The notes beneath the pieces were generated by a model, which worked only from the letters and a program-made list of their open reading frames with translations, made no database searches and was not told the origin of the DNA. Below, one piece after another: positions 9,984 to 22,045 of a DNA stretch of 64,000 bases (its first letter is position 1; each line of letters opens with the position of its first letter). The position numbers and the translations under genes were made by a program. The DNA comes from Emydura subglobosa (taxonomy: Eukaryota; Chordata; Testudines; Chelidae): NCBI GenBank assembly GCA_007922225.1, contig ML679946.1, forward strand, positions 99,085,286 through 99,149,285. The letters run 5' to 3'.

Positions 9984-10003
9984 AAAAAAAAAAAAAAAAA
10001 AAA
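9984..10003. repeat. A20 homopolymer beside the FAM135B acceptor
   Basis: Twenty consecutive A on the plus strand, read as T20 in the FAM135B transcript, starting 16 bases upstream of the acceptor AG at 9967-9968. It forms most of the polypyrimidine tract and will vary in length. Confidence 0.9.
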
Positions 10004-10133
10004 GTGCTGTTATACGGATGCCTACTCTATTCAACATGAGAAAACCATTTAGAACACGCAATGGACATTCACACTAGTGCAGAGAGCGAATATGCAGCTA
10101 TAATATTAAGGCAGATTGGATTGCTAACTATTG

Positions 10134-10237
10134 TGGGCCTGATTCTCTTCTCATTCACATAAATCTTATGCATATTTAATTCCAGTGACTTTAAGGGAAT
10201 TACTCCTGATTTACCCCATGTGAGAGGATAAAGCCCA
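10134..10237. repeat. Fold-back repeat, TGGGCCTGATTCTC type
   Basis: The left end TGGGCCTGATTCTCTTCTCA pairs imperfectly with the right end GTGAGAGGATAAAGCCCA, and the middle carries GGAATTACTCCTGATTTACC. It is a decayed short fold-back element. Confidence 0.45.
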
Positions 10238-10914
10238 ATATCTGACTGACAAGAAGAGGTGTGACCAGAAAAGCTTGCTTCAAGAAAAGAAGAGTGGGTA
10301 AGTGTCCATGACGCAATGCAACACCATCAAACAGGATGCACTATAAAGTTAACACAAGTGAAAATGGGAAAAAACACATTTGTAAATTATCCTACTCCCT
10401 TACCATTCCCCCTCCTCCCCTGGTTAACAAGCTTCTATTTATATTATGATTATGATTAACAAGGCAACTCTATATGTATTTGCATTATCAGGTCTCAGTC
10501 TGCTAGCATTCTAATTATTTGCTATCAGTGGGCCAAATCCTGTGCTATACCTATCAGGACAGCATCTGGCCACAGAATGAGAGAGGACAGCCATGAAAAT
10601 TTTGCCTGAGTGAGAGTTAAGTGCACTACAGGACTTTGTAGAAAATTTGCATATATATGCGCACAACCTCTGTATATAAACATATAGGAATATTCCCGAA
10701 ACAAAAAAAAAATCTTCATTAGCCAGGAATAAGAAGACCATAGTCCAATTAACAGGGTCCTGCCCAGTAATTCAGGATACCTGGGTTCTGTTCACAATTG
10801 TCACTGTCCTGCCGTGTGGTCGTGGTGGAGTCATTTCACTTACATATCTGTATTTCTTCTCCTATTGTTTGCCTGGTCTATTTACATTATAAATTATTTG
10901 GGGGCAGGTATGGT

Positions 10915-11060
10915 AGGACTGTCCAAACTATCAAAGACAACTAAGGGGAGATATGATAGGGCTATGAAGCATCTACCACTGGTCACTGTCAGAAGATAGG
11001 ATACTAGGCTAGATGGACCACTGGTCTGTCCCAGTATGGCCATTCTTATGTTCTTCTGTC
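10915..11060 (+). mobile_element. CR1 LINE 3' end
   Basis: AACTAAGGGGAGATATGATA is a reverse-transcriptase C-terminal remnant. GGATACTAGGCTAGATGGAC then CACTGGTCTGTCCCAGTATG and GCCATTCTTATGTTCTTC is the 3' end of a CR1 family seen again at 34646 and 47800. Confidence 0.8.
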
Positions 11061-11074
11061 TGTTATAATATGGA

Positions 11075-11140
11075 GGTACAATGCCTAGTACAATGGGGTC
11101 CTGGGTTCACTTAGTGCCTCTAGACATAAATACAGATAAT
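11075..11140 (+). repeat. MIR/L2-related SINE tail
   Basis: GGTACAATGCCTAGTACAAT then GGGGTCCTGG, CTCTAGACATAAATACAG follows the pattern of 13415, 52138 and 59452. The family name is uncertain. Confidence 0.5.
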
Positions 11141-11828
11141 TACACGTTGAAAGGGTTTGTCAGTGGAGTCCAGCCAGCTAGCATCCGCAGGTAATACTTA
11201 CACTCTTTACAAGACTACTACACTCTAGTGTCTCTCTGTGTGTTTTATTTATTTATTTATTTTGATGACTATCTGGAAATGAACAGTTCAGGAAGCCAGC
11301 CAACACCAAATTGACATGCAACTGCCATTACACCCCCCTCCACACACACCCCAATTACAACTATCCACCCAACCTAAACTGCCCCTTTGTTCTATTCTGT
11401 GGTGGAATAGGTTGGTGGAAGTACTTTAGTGTATTTAGATAGTGTTCATTAAACCCTTTTAAAAGATTTTAAGGCCAGATCATACCCACACATGTTAAAA
11501 CCTGCAGGAGGGGACTTTGTGGATCTCTATTGGAGTTCCTTCACCGAGATCCCCATGCAAAGAGTCGGGTTTGATCAAACCCTTCCCTGCAGAAAAGGGT
11601 TTTGCCCCAGCCGCCCAAACCTGGAAAATCCCTGAGGATCTGCATGGACCCTTGAGAACCTCCACACGATCACTGCCCCTGGCACTCCACTGGCTCCAGA
11701 TGTAGGCAAGGCCTGCTTGTGAGAAGCCCATGCTTCATTTATTGGTCATTAGCTTCCAAATTCACGTCCTACACCCCACACCCGTTTTGCTGATGCACGA
11801 TTGGGAACGGAGTGCAAGGAGAACCAAA

Positions 11829-11935
11829 GGACCTGATTTTCCTCTCCTTTACACTGGTTTTACATAGCTGTAGGACCACTGACTGTAATCGAGGTACTCC
11901 TGGTTTATCCTAGGGTACGTGAGGGGAGAACTGAG
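11829..11935. repeat. Fold-back repeat, decayed
   Basis: GGACCTGATTTTCCTCTCCT followed by TTACACTGG, TACTCCTGGTTTA and a GTGAGGGGAGAA end has the same plan as 10134-10237. Confidence 0.35.
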
Positions 11936-12289
11936 CTGAAGGTGTTTAACCATGGTGAACATGGAAAGTAACGTGTGCACTAACAGGCTTCTTGCACTAT
12001 CAGCAAAATCCAAACTACCTTTCTAAATTAAAATATCACACTAGACACAGCTGATAGTTGCCACAAATTGGTAAGACTCTTTAGTACGCAAACATTAACT
12101 GATAACGTGTTTCATCATGAGTCCCTGTCATACTGGAATTAGAATGGACTGTAACTTTACTTTGCACAGTTGCACATGACAATACAAGGTGCAAAACAGC
12201 TGTTCCTGCAACATACCAGGTCACAATCCACACTAATGGGGGGCTATGATACCTCTGTCCTGCAATCTTTGGTATCTTACAATGTCTTG

Positions 12290-13322
12290 CTGAAGCAACT
12301 CCCACCTGGGCTGCTTACAAAAATCCTTTCAGCAAGCAGGCCAGACCCTGAGCGTCTGTGAGTAACTGCAGCCTGCCAGTTACCCCCTGGCTTTCACCAG
12401 CCTTGACCCCAACATATCCCTAGTCCCGGATTTTCCTCCAGAAATGCATGTCCTGTACTGCCCAGCCCTCTGCTGGATAATATGAATATATTATGTCTGT
12501 TATTCTCTAAGGGAATAACATACCAGTTTATTATCTTTTAATAGAATCACCCAGACCCTTAATCTTAAACACCCTGGATTAGATAAAACAATGAAACAAG
12601 TTTATTAGCTACAAAGAAACAGATTCATAGTGAGCACAGGTAATGAGACGTAAAAGTCAGAAAGGGTTACAAGAAAAATAAAGATAAAACACTTACTAGT
12701 ATCTACTTAAGAAACTATCTTAGTTGCAAAGCAAACTCTCACACAACGTTCTTCAGCAGACTACTAACCAAATTTCAGGTCAGAACCTCTTCTCCAGAGT
12801 CCAATGACTCTTTCCTTTTGTCTTCTCTGGTGTGGAGAATGAGGTGAGTAGGGAGAAAGGCAGGGATCCCTGGGGTGTTTGTCCCTCCTTTTTATAGTTT
12901 CAGTACTCCTCTTGAAGAACATGTCCAGCTGAGACCCAGGAGACAAAGATTCTATGTGGAAGGATGTTCCCTGCTGGTTTTTTCACTTATTTGAATTTCC
13001 TTTGTTTTCCCTTCCTGCTTCATGATTCTGCTTACTGCTTAGATGCAAATTAAGACAAAGCACACATTCCTTTGTTTATGACAGACCAATTTGCCAATTT
13101 CTGAATAGGCAGGGCTGTGGGGTTTGGAACGTGTTAATAACATCATATAGAGAAATCTTATAACTTCACATACAACGTTGCCACATTGTTGCTACATTTT
13201 ATCAGGACAATACTGACCAGCAAATTATGAGTTTTCAAATGATACCTTACAAGGCATACCTCATAAAAAGATTATTACAATAGTATGTAAGGTGTGAATA
13301 CAGGAGTGTATTCCGTTACAGT
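12290..13322 (-). mobile_element. Long interspersed repeat, possible solo LTR
   Basis: Read on the minus strand it starts TGTAACGGAATACACTCCTG at 13322 and runs through TACAAGG-like, TTTGAAAACTCATAATTTGC and TATAAGATT blocks to a part ending near 12300. I recall a very similar sequence as a common turtle repeat. It has no coding sequence. The TG start suits an LTR, but the other end and target duplication could not be fixed. Confidence 0.4.
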
Positions 13323-13414
13323 TCTTTATCCCCCTAATACTGACATAAATAAACCAACTCATTTGATATTTCACAGGCATAATGGAGATTAAAAACTTTT
13401 CAGGGCAGGATCTG

Positions 13415-13508
13415 TCATTTACTGTGTGTTTGTACAGTGCTTAGCACAACAGTCCCTCAATCCTGATTGGGGCTTCTACAGGGACTACTGCAATACAAAT
13501 AAATCATC
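13415..13508 (+). repeat. MIR/L2-related SINE tail
   Basis: TTTGTACAGTGCTTAGCACA, CAATCCTGATTGGGGCTTCT and CTGCAATACAAATAAAT follow the consensus layout shared with 52138 and 59452. Confidence 0.55.
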
Positions 13509-13759
13509 CATATTATCTGAGAACTGAACGTTTCCAAAATGTTTGGGACAAATTGGAGAATGCATTCAGAAGCAAGGAAGGGTCAAAAAGGCATGGAAGT
13601 GCTTTTATTTTTTTTAAAGTCATCCACGCTTTGAGCTCATTATTGTTTGATCTGTTGGTTTTTGGGAGGACCAGTATCTTTGGCCTGTTCTGGAGAATTT
13701 AGCAAGTAATCGTATGGCATTTGTATTTGCCTCGTCGGGTTCTTCAGTACTCCACTTTT

Positions 13760-13825
13760 ACACAGATTAGGAAGTGTGATCCCAAGCTTCCCACACAGAT
13801 TAGGAAGTGTGATCCCAAGCTTCCC
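13760..13825 (+). repeat. Perfect 33-bp tandem duplication
   Basis: Two identical, adjacent 33-bp units (13760-13792 and 13793-13825), each starting ACACAGATTAGGAAGTG and ending AAGCTTCCC. Perfect identity implies a recent event or a possible assembly artefact. Confidence 0.95.
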
Positions 13826-15599
13826 AAAAATGCCCTTATGAACTCTGCAGGGTATCTCCTGATCTGCTGCTGCTTATACTATCCCGTTAGCAACCTGGGG
13901 TTGAGACACGCCTCGGAGAGGAAGAGACGCAATTCTAAAAGATTATTGGCCTCACTCTCAGAAGATGACCTGAAGGGTTGGAGTGGGAACGGGGAGGTCG
14001 TCATGGGTGAAAGAAGGCTCTGGCCCAAGAGTTACTGAACTTTTCAGTACACCTGTCAGTCAGGTTCAGGACTGCTGAAATAAGAACCTGAAGGCTGTCA
14101 AGGTTTGCATGGCCTCAGTATGAACTTTCTGCACAGTTAGATTCAGTACTAAGCAATGCTATTATAAACTCTCCAAGTTTTTCTATGAGCACCATCAGCG
14201 TCCTCTTAATAAAAACAATACTGCTGAATGTATTAAACAGTAGATATTCAGAGCATCTAAGAAGCAATTTATCCAACTAAGTATTTATTTAATAGCAAGT
14301 ACATTTTTCTATATTTATCACTACCAGCATTAAAGGGACTGACATTTAAATAGGGCAAAAATAACAGTAGATGGAGCTGGCTTTTTTTCTCTCAACACAG
14401 AAGAATTTATCATCCAGCAGGACACCATGTGAAACACAGTTGTGATCACACTGTCATCACCCTGACAGTATGCTACTCTAGTGCTTTGACAGCAAGCCTT
14501 GTCTTTTGTCAATGACAGATTACTCAAGCACATTCTCTGAATGTGCAGAAGGATAGCAAGCTGCAAGAGGAGCAAGAGAATGCATCTGAGGCAAACAAAA
14601 TGAATAATGAGGGCTTATACATAATCAGAATTTTAAATGAGAAGTGGCAGGGCCATGGATCAACCTAAAAGGAATTTGGTTCAGGGGTCCATATAACTCC
14701 ATCACTAGTGATAATTTGCTCTGCTTGAATTCTAGTTCATCGGATTAGTTAACAAGAACAGAATGCAATAGGTCTTCTGGTTGTAATGCAACAAACAGAA
14801 TCCAAACCATCCATGAGCCCGATGAAAAACCCAAAGTCAATGGGATTCTCTCCATTTATTTCAACAGGCTCTGGATTATGCCCCTATATCCAACATACAG
14901 CATATATGTAGTACTGGCAAAAACAGAAAGAAGGTGTGTACAAGTCCTTTATTTTAAGTAAAGGTCTATACATTTGTAGATACGCTTGCAATTGTTTAAG
15001 AGTTCACTATATTATTTTATAATTGATTTTTTATTAAATTAAACAAGTGGAAAGTGCCAGCCCGGCAACGTTGGAGATGGAGGTCCCCTAATCCTCCACA
15101 GTGAAATTTGTAGAAGCCAGTTCAGGGACTATGAACTAATTAAGTCCCATTAAAGTCCTTAAAGTAAGACTTAACCAATACTTAATTGGGGCATGGCCCT
15201 CATTCTGTCCCTCTGCAAATGGCTGAATTTCACCTCTGCCTAAACTCTACTTGTTTGTAATGTCAGTAGAAGCTTCCCACTGTTCCTCCCAGCTAACAGG
15301 GCTAATCTGTGCCCTAGAGAAACTATCAGCTGGGCTGATAATACTTTAGTCTCCATGCCTCAATTTGGGTGCAATTACATGCAGGCAAATTAATGGCACC
15401 TGCAATACCATCGATTTAGGTGCCTAGTTTGAAGTTCCAGCCATGTGGTTAGACAACCTGGTAGCCATTTCATGGACCCGCCATTTTAGGTCTGCACTGC
15501 ACGTCTTCATTTCTGAAGATGTTGCCCTCTGTGTACTGGAGAATGTAAATAAGGCTGGCCAAATATATAATCAGATTTTCTTTCTAAATTAAATAACTT
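13826..15599. other. Intronic DNA without a recognised gene
   Basis: AT-rich. Near 14825-14890 a short CCCAAAGTCAATGGGATTCT ... TCTGGATTATGCCC stretch belongs to the fold-back repeat group. I see nothing else that I can support. Confidence 0.4.
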
Positions 15600-16020
15600 C
15601 TTCTTTTATGCTGCTTTTCCTGGTGAGAGTCGTGGCAGCAACATGGAGAGTAGGGAGGACCACACCTCCCCTTCCTCTACAACAGATTTCAGCTCTGCCC
15701 GGGGGATTCTCAGGCGTTCCCAGGCCAGCTGGGAGATATAATCTCTCCAGCATGTCCTGGGTCAACCTTGGGGCCTCCTCCCTGTAGGACTTGCCCAGTA
15801 GAGTTCCAAAGGAAGCCTACCAGGGGTCATCTTTATCAGGTGCCCAAACCACCTCAGCTGACTCCTCTTGATCTGGAGAAGTAGCAGCTCTACTCCGAGG
15901 TTCTCCCAAATAGCCGTGCCCCTCACTTTATCTCGGAGAGTCAGCCTAGCCACTCTGCAGAGAAATGTCATTTCTGCCACTTGTATATGCAATCTCATCC
16001 TTTTAGTCATTACCCAAAGT
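15600..16020 (-). mobile_element. Non-LTR retrotransposon C-terminal fragment (clade uncertain)
   Basis: The minus-strand frame at 16010-15762 reads MRLHIQVAEMTFLCRVARLT, ELLLLQIKRSQLRWFGHLIK and MTPGRLPLELYWASPTGRRP, a C-terminal signature of vertebrate LINE reverse transcriptases well known from fish. A frame with stops continues to about 15605. It differs from the CR1 copies here. No RT core is left. Confidence 0.7.
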
Positions 16021-16377
16021 TCATTACTTTAAATAAGGACGGGGATGTTTTGATGTTTCACTAGTGTTAATGCACCAACAGTATCTTTGAAAGACCATTA
16101 GGATTTACCATACTACCTAGACACCATTGATTCATCAAATCTGATAAATTTCTTCTGGCATTATTCACTCACTAATGCTTCAAAAGAAAGTGGAATTCTC
16201 GCGTGATATATATGGCCAATTTAGCGGTACTGCATGAGAGTGGGATGGGGAGAGACAATTTTAAAAATCAGTATAAGAATACTTATTCTTGCTAACTAAG
16301 ATGGACTGAAACAGAGAAAAGGCAAAGGAGAACCCAATAAACCATGATAGACGCCAGGTATTTAAAACACTTGAACT

Positions 16378-16480
16378 AGATTCATAGATTCCAAGGGCAG
16401 AAGAGACCACTGAGGTCATCAAATCTGACCTCCTGTATCACATAGGCCACAGAACTTCATCACGAGCAGCAAGGTTCAAA
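16378..16480 (-). mobile_element. CR1 3' end
   Basis: TTCATAGATTCCAAGGGCAG then AAGAGACCACTGAGGTCATC and TGACCTCCTGTATCACATAG is the reverse complement of a CR1 3' end. Confidence 0.7.
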
Positions 16481-16980
16481 ATGTAGTTCTGAGTTGGATG
16501 GTAAATTTTAATAAACAAGCATCAGAACAATACATACTTCAAACAAACTGACTGTACACTAACCACTATAATGCAATCCGGCGTTTCCATATCTCATTAA
16601 ACACTTGTCATGTCTCATGTCAGCAGAACCTCTCCATTGTGTTATTGTCTTGTACTGAACTAAGGCTATGCATTATTCTATAAGAAAACAAAGCCAAAAC
16701 TTGTGGGCAAAGGAAGAGCAGGAGAATTACTCCCTGAAAAGAGCACTCTGAGGGTCTCCAAATGACTCCATAAAACAACTCCCCACGTGAGTCATCAGAG
16801 AACAGAATCTTCAGTATCAAAGAGCAGATTTCCATCACTTGAATAAAAGGGCAAACTTCATTAGCTGGCAACAGTATATTACATTCCATGTGGACCAGCC
16901 CCTAGAGGAGAACACGATACACACTGCAAGTATATGACACAGATAGTTTCCAGCTATGTTTTTCATGGACGGATGTTATT

Positions 16981-17130
16981 TTTAAGCCAAAAGAGACCAT
17001 TGTGATCAGCTAGTCTAACCTCCCGCATAACACTGACCATTGAGTGTCACCCAGTGATTTCTGCAACTAGCCCAAAATTTTGTGGCTGAGTATGGCATAT
17101 CTTTCAGAAGGACATCCAGTCTTGAATCTT
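16981..17130 (-). mobile_element. CR1 3' end
   Basis: AGAGACCATTGTGATCAGCT, CTAACCTCCCGCATAACACT and AGGACATCCAGTCTTGA match the same reversed CR1 tail as 16378-16480, a little longer. Confidence 0.7.
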
Positions 17131-17504
17131 AAAAAACAAAACAATACAAAAAAAAACCAAAACACCACTTTAAATACAAGCTAAACAAAATGAAAATCAA
17201 GGAAGCAGCACCATCAGTATTATTTAAAGCAGAGGATGGAAGAATGGATAAATAATCTTCCATACTAGAGATGCCCAGATTATTACTTTTTCCAGCAACC
17301 ATTCATGTACTCATAATTAATACGTTTAGACTAAATGAAGTTCAAGGGACTCTGGTTTTCTTGGTGCTTTTTGAAAGATTTAAGATTTGAAGTAAAATTT
17401 GAAGTGAGCTGAAATGTTCATAAGAACAATGTCAAACGAGCACATCCTAGTGACTATGCTAGATGTAGAAATGCTTCAGAGAACTACATTGTGCAAGTGT
17501 TATT

Positions 17505-17768
17505 TTTATTACAGAACTGCCTTGAGGCCAGAACCCAGAAGGAGGCCCCACTGTGCAAGGTGCTGTACAAACTAATGGTAAGAGACATTCCCTGCCCCAG
17601 AGAGTCTGCAATTTAAATATACCAAGACAGACAAAAGAGGACATATTCCCATTTTACAGACGAGGAATAGAGAGATTTGCAACCTGCCCATGGTCACACA
17701 AAGTCTGTGGCAGTCATGCACTGAAACTAAGTCTTCGCATTGCTAGTTCAGTGCCTTAACCATAAAAC
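17505..17768 (-). repeat. MIR-type SINE, long copy
   Basis: Plus strand shows CCCCACTGTGCAAGGTGCTG, TACAAACTAATGGTAAGAGA, CATTCCCTGCCCCAGAGAGT, then CCCATTTTACAGACGAGGAA, CATGGTCACACAAAG and GTGCCTTAACCATAA. This is a reversed MIR with its L2-like tail. Confidence 0.7.
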
Positions 17769-18084
17769 CAAGTCAAAGAAATTAGCAAAGAGCCAGTTGT
17801 GCATAAAGTAGATTTGCATTAGCCATTTATCGCCGTTTAAAAAAAAAAAAAAACTGACAAGGTTCCACTTCAGACTATTCCACTTATGGCTTTTCTTCTA
17901 TGCACCACAGCTGCAGTGCCAAATAACTATAGTGGATGAGCTAAGCACGACCACCTGTGCTGGAATCCAGGCTTGCTATCATTAATCACTCTGTTTCCAA
18001 TACTTTCTTACCAGATTTTTTCTGAAGACTCCTGCATAATTCTTGGCAGTCCTGCTTCTGCATTTTAATTTTGAGACACCCTGT

Positions 18085-18382
18085 CAGGGCCTAATCCTGC
18101 AATCTCAAGGAGGTACTCAGTACCTTCTACTTCCAATGAAATCCACGGGATTTGAAGGGATTCATCAGTATCTTGCCAGAAGTGCTCAGCACCTCACAGG
18201 AACAGACATTGTAGAGATGTGCATTGGGCCCAGGATTTAGGGCTCAGTCCCGTAAAGAGCTAAGCACTCTGGACCTGATACAGCAAATCTTGAAGTAATT
18301 TTAAGCAAGTGAAAAGTCATGTACTTAAGTGCTTTGCTGGATCACAGCCAGTGCTTGCCACTTCACAGGATTGAGCCCTTAG
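18085..18382. repeat. Fold-back repeat cluster, decayed
   Basis: Starts GGGCCTAATCCTGCAATCTC, has GTGCTCAGCACCTCACAGGA in the middle and ends CACAGGATTGAGCCCTT. This fits a fold-back repeat of the GGCCTGATCCTGCA group, perhaps two copies. Confidence 0.4.
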
Positions 18383-18912
18383 TGCATTTGAGACTAGGTT
18401 TTAATTTGGATGCGGATAAACCTCAACTGTGATCAGTTTTATTCCTCCACTTCCTTACAGCTTTTCATCAAATCATCTCTTTCCCACAGGAGCCTGCAAT
18501 TCTAGATGCTATAACTTGCCCCTTCTCCCCCAGCCCTTTAATCTCCTGCAGCTGTCTGACAATTACACCAACAGGTTCTCTTTACATCTCCTTTCATGCT
18601 CACCTCAGGAGACCTTGCCCTTTTCTGCCCACCAAGATAGCAATGCCTGCATGTCTAGTTTGAAAGCAATTTGACCTTCACTTCCCCTTCAGGCTACTTA
18701 GCACAGCAGGAGGTGAAAAGGGGGGGGGAGAAGCTGGACAGCAGAGTAAAGCTGGGCAAAGAGAGGCTACTTCAGGCAAAACGGAATTAGGTAAGAATTA
18801 GGCACAGTTGCTTAGGTCTCAGGGGAAGTGAGAACCTTGGCAATATGGCCTAATTTAGTGTAACAGTCGAGCAATAAGGTTTAAGATCTAGTCTTACATT
18901 ATATGGACACCT

Positions 18913-19010
18913 GTAGAGTCATAAATTTTAAGGTCAGAAGGGACCATTGTGATAATTTAGTCAGATCTCCTGCAAAACACGGACCAAAGACAAGCTTAGT
19001 AACTCTTATC
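18913..19010 (-). mobile_element. CR1 3' end
   Basis: AGTCATAAATTTTAAGGTCA, GAAGGGACCATTGTGATAAT and AGATCTCCTGCAAAACACGG are the reversed CR1 tail. Confidence 0.65.
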
Positions 19011-19671
19011 TGCCTCATAGCTCTGGGTACAAGCTAGCACAAAAGCAAAGCACCCTTTAATAAATGTGTAAGGAGCTGAGAGACAGCTGGAGGTAGGTCA
19101 TTTCTCTGTCCTTATGCAAACTTTTATACTGCAGTTTTTTTTGCGATAATGATTTGCTTCCTTCAAAAGGTGTATAGATCGAGCTGAAGAGATAATGAAT
19201 ACAGTGGCTCACTCAATTGCCACAGTGTTTCTGTAATGTTGTTTGTGTGCTAAAAACAATAAAGGATTATTTTTAAAATGTCAGTTCTGGCACTCCCATT
19301 CTTATCTCTGATTTCAGGGCCAGGTCTTAACTGAGTAAGGAAAAGACGCTATTTAGATAGGTACCTGAGACCTTGGTTCAGCTTGTAAAAACCTTGTGAC
19401 ATCTCCCTCTGTTCAGAAAGCCTCAGATCTAGTCACAACAACAACATTGTCTAAGTGAAAACTGGAACTTCCATTTTGCAAGAAATTCTGATATTTCAAC
19501 ATTTTTTGCCCCAAATAAGGACAAAATGATGAAATATTGAAGCTTTTTTGCAGAACAAAAAGTCCCACCCCCAAAAAAAACAATTCTGAAGTGGTACAAT
19601 GTTTCATTCCAGCATTTTCAATCAAAAAGAAATGTTTCATTATTCCTTAATCACAATACTTCATTTGAGTT

Positions 19672-20935
19672 TCATAGAATCAGAGGATCATAGGACTGGA
19701 AGGGATCATGAGAGGTCTCTTCTAGTCCAGTCCCCTGAATTCATGGCAGGATTCAGTATTATCTAAACCATCCCTGGCAGGTGTTTGTCTAACCTGCTCT
19801 TAAAAATCTCCAATGGCAGAGTTTCCACAACTTATCTAGGGAATTTATTCCAGTGCTTAATCACCCTGACAGTTAGGAAGTTTTTCCTAATCTCCAACCT
19901 AAAGCCTCCTTGCTGCAATTTAATCTGATTGCTTCTTATCCTGTCCTCAGAGGTTAAGGAGAACAATTTTTCTCCCTTCTCCTTATACCAACCTTTTATG
20001 TACTTGAAAATTGTTATGTCCCTCTTCAGTTGTTCTCTTCTCCAGACTAAACAAACCCATTTTTTTGCAATCGTCCCTCACAGGTCATGGTTTCTAGACC
20101 TTTAATCAGTTTTGTTGCTCTTCTCTGGACTGTCTCCAATTTGTCCTCATCTTTCCTAAAATGTGGCACTCAGAATTGGACCCAATACTCCAGATGAGGC
20201 CTAATTAGTGCAGAGTAGAGCAGAAGAATTACTTCTCATGTCTTGCTTACACTACTCCTGCTAATACATCCCAGAACGATGTTTGCATTTTTGCAACATT
20301 GTTACACAGTTGACTCCTATTTAGCCTGTGATCCACTATGATCCTCAGATCCCTTTCTGCAGTACTCCTTCCTAGGCGCTCATTTCCCATTTTGTATGTG
20401 TGCAACTGATTCATCCTTCCTAAGTGGAGTATTTTGCATTAGTCCTTACTGAATTCAAACCATTTCTCCAGCTTTCCAGATCATTTTGAATTTTAATCCT
20501 ATCCTCCAAAGCACTTGCAACCCCTCCTAGCTTGGTATTTACAAGTGTATTTTGTATGCCATTATCTAAATCACTGATGAGGATATTGAACAGAACCAGA
20601 CCCAGAACTGATCTCTGGGGGACTCCATTCAATATGCTCTTCCAGCTGGACTGTGAACCACTGTTAACTACTCTCTGGGAATAGTTTTCCAACCAGTTAT
20701 GCACCCATCTTATAATAGCCCCATAAAAGTTGTATTTTCCTAGTTCATTTATGAGAAGGTCATGCAAGACAGTATCAAAAACTTTACTAAAGTCAAGATA
20801 TATCACTTCTACTGGTTGGCCCCTATTCACAAGGCTTGTTACCTTGTAAAAGAAAGCTATTAGGTTGGTCTGACATGATTTGTTCTTGACCAATCCATGC
20901 TGACGGTTACTTATCACCTTATTATCTTCTAGGTG
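19672..20935 (-). mobile_element. CR1 LINE, 5'-truncated, with partial reverse transcriptase
   Basis: The 3' end is at left (ATAGGACTGGAAGGGATCAT, GAGGTCTCTTCTAGTCCAG). A frame at 20917-20420 gives RT motifs: QHGLVKNKSC, VIYLDFSKVFDTVLHDLLIN, NGVPQRSVLGLVLFNILISD. The following catalytic FADD box is missing: the frame goes from QNTLV straight to NTKLGGVAS, so a small in-frame deletion removed it. The copy is dead. Confidence 0.88.
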
Positions 20936-21530
20936 TTTGCAAGTTTGTTGAACTCATCAGGCATACACAAAAGGGAGCGCTATGATCTTACATTGGTCAC
21001 TCAAATTTTCATAGTGGAAGAATTTTTGGACACTCCCCCACTGCGCTCCCCAGAGGTGGTAATTTCTACACACTCCCTACTCTTGCTGGCTGGCGTTACT
21101 GGGGAATAAGGGTAGACTTGTTTGAACCCTGTTTCTTACAGACCCCTGAGCCTGTCTCTGCTCTGCATTGCAGGCAGGTGCTATAGGTTTATGCTTTAAT
21201 GAGCTCTAAAACATTTATTGCCTAAATAAAAAATGGTTCGAAGTATGAGGAATACGTGGTTACTGAAAATGAGTAGCAGTTTCTTGTTTTACTCTGTGTT
21301 AGGCCAGTCCTTGGACACTGTGTATTGTAAAGAAGCAGTAAAGCTTAAACCACGTAGCTCACTATTATTAGGCTGTTGAATCAAGTTATTCAGCCATGTT
21401 AATCTATGTTTGGGATATTATAGTTTGAGCTGTTTCATACAGATCCGTGAGCCTCTCTCTGCTCTATATTTAAGGTGTTCATAGTATCTTATAAAGAATC
21501 CTGTGCCATCAGAACAGAATCTGAGTGTGA
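20936..21530. other. Intronic DNA with a short diverged duplication
   Basis: CCCTGAGCCTGTCTCTGCTC near 21143 and CCGTGAGCCTCTCTCTGCTC near 21444 lie in similar surroundings about 300 bp apart. It may be one unknown repeat. No gene. Confidence 0.3.
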
Positions 21531-22045
21531 AGTGTGTCACAAACTGACCCGAACTATTTTGTTCTGAGTCAGCTCAACATTGAAAAACTTCGTCTGGTGC
21601 CACGTTTCCTCATGAGAGCTGTAGTGTGGGCAGCAGATACCCCTTATGAGCCAGGCCACAGGTCCCATGATGCACCACATGCTCAGCCAGATGGAAGACT
21701 GTGTTACATCACGGAAGATGTAATCCAGCCAGAGAGCCTGGCCCACTGGAGACAATAGGTACCTGAGATTCCCAGAACAAAAACTCCCAGGAGGCAATGC
21801 AGCACCGTACAGAAACTTTAACGTTGAATTAACTTGAAACAAAACATTGTGTCAGTTTAATCAACCAAAATAATTTGATTTGGATCAAAATGACCTGAAA
21901 TCAAATATTTTGTTTCAGTTCTACTAATGGAAAAAAATCAAAAGATTTAGGCAAAAATTGAAATTTTCCAGCAGAGAATTTTGATTTTATGAAAGCTGCA
22001 TTTTGCAGCCAAAAAAATCATTCTGATGGAAAGTTCCTGACCAGC
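21531..22045. repeat. Unclassified repeat with AT-rich GAAATTTT blocks
   Basis: Contains CCCATGATGCACCACATGCT and ACTCCCAGGAGGCAATGCA, a wording common in vertebrate hAT-like repeats, and then runs rich in AAAATCAAA and GAAATTTTCC. Similar AT-rich wording is at 19430-19660 and 51590-51870. I cannot set edges. Confidence 0.3.
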
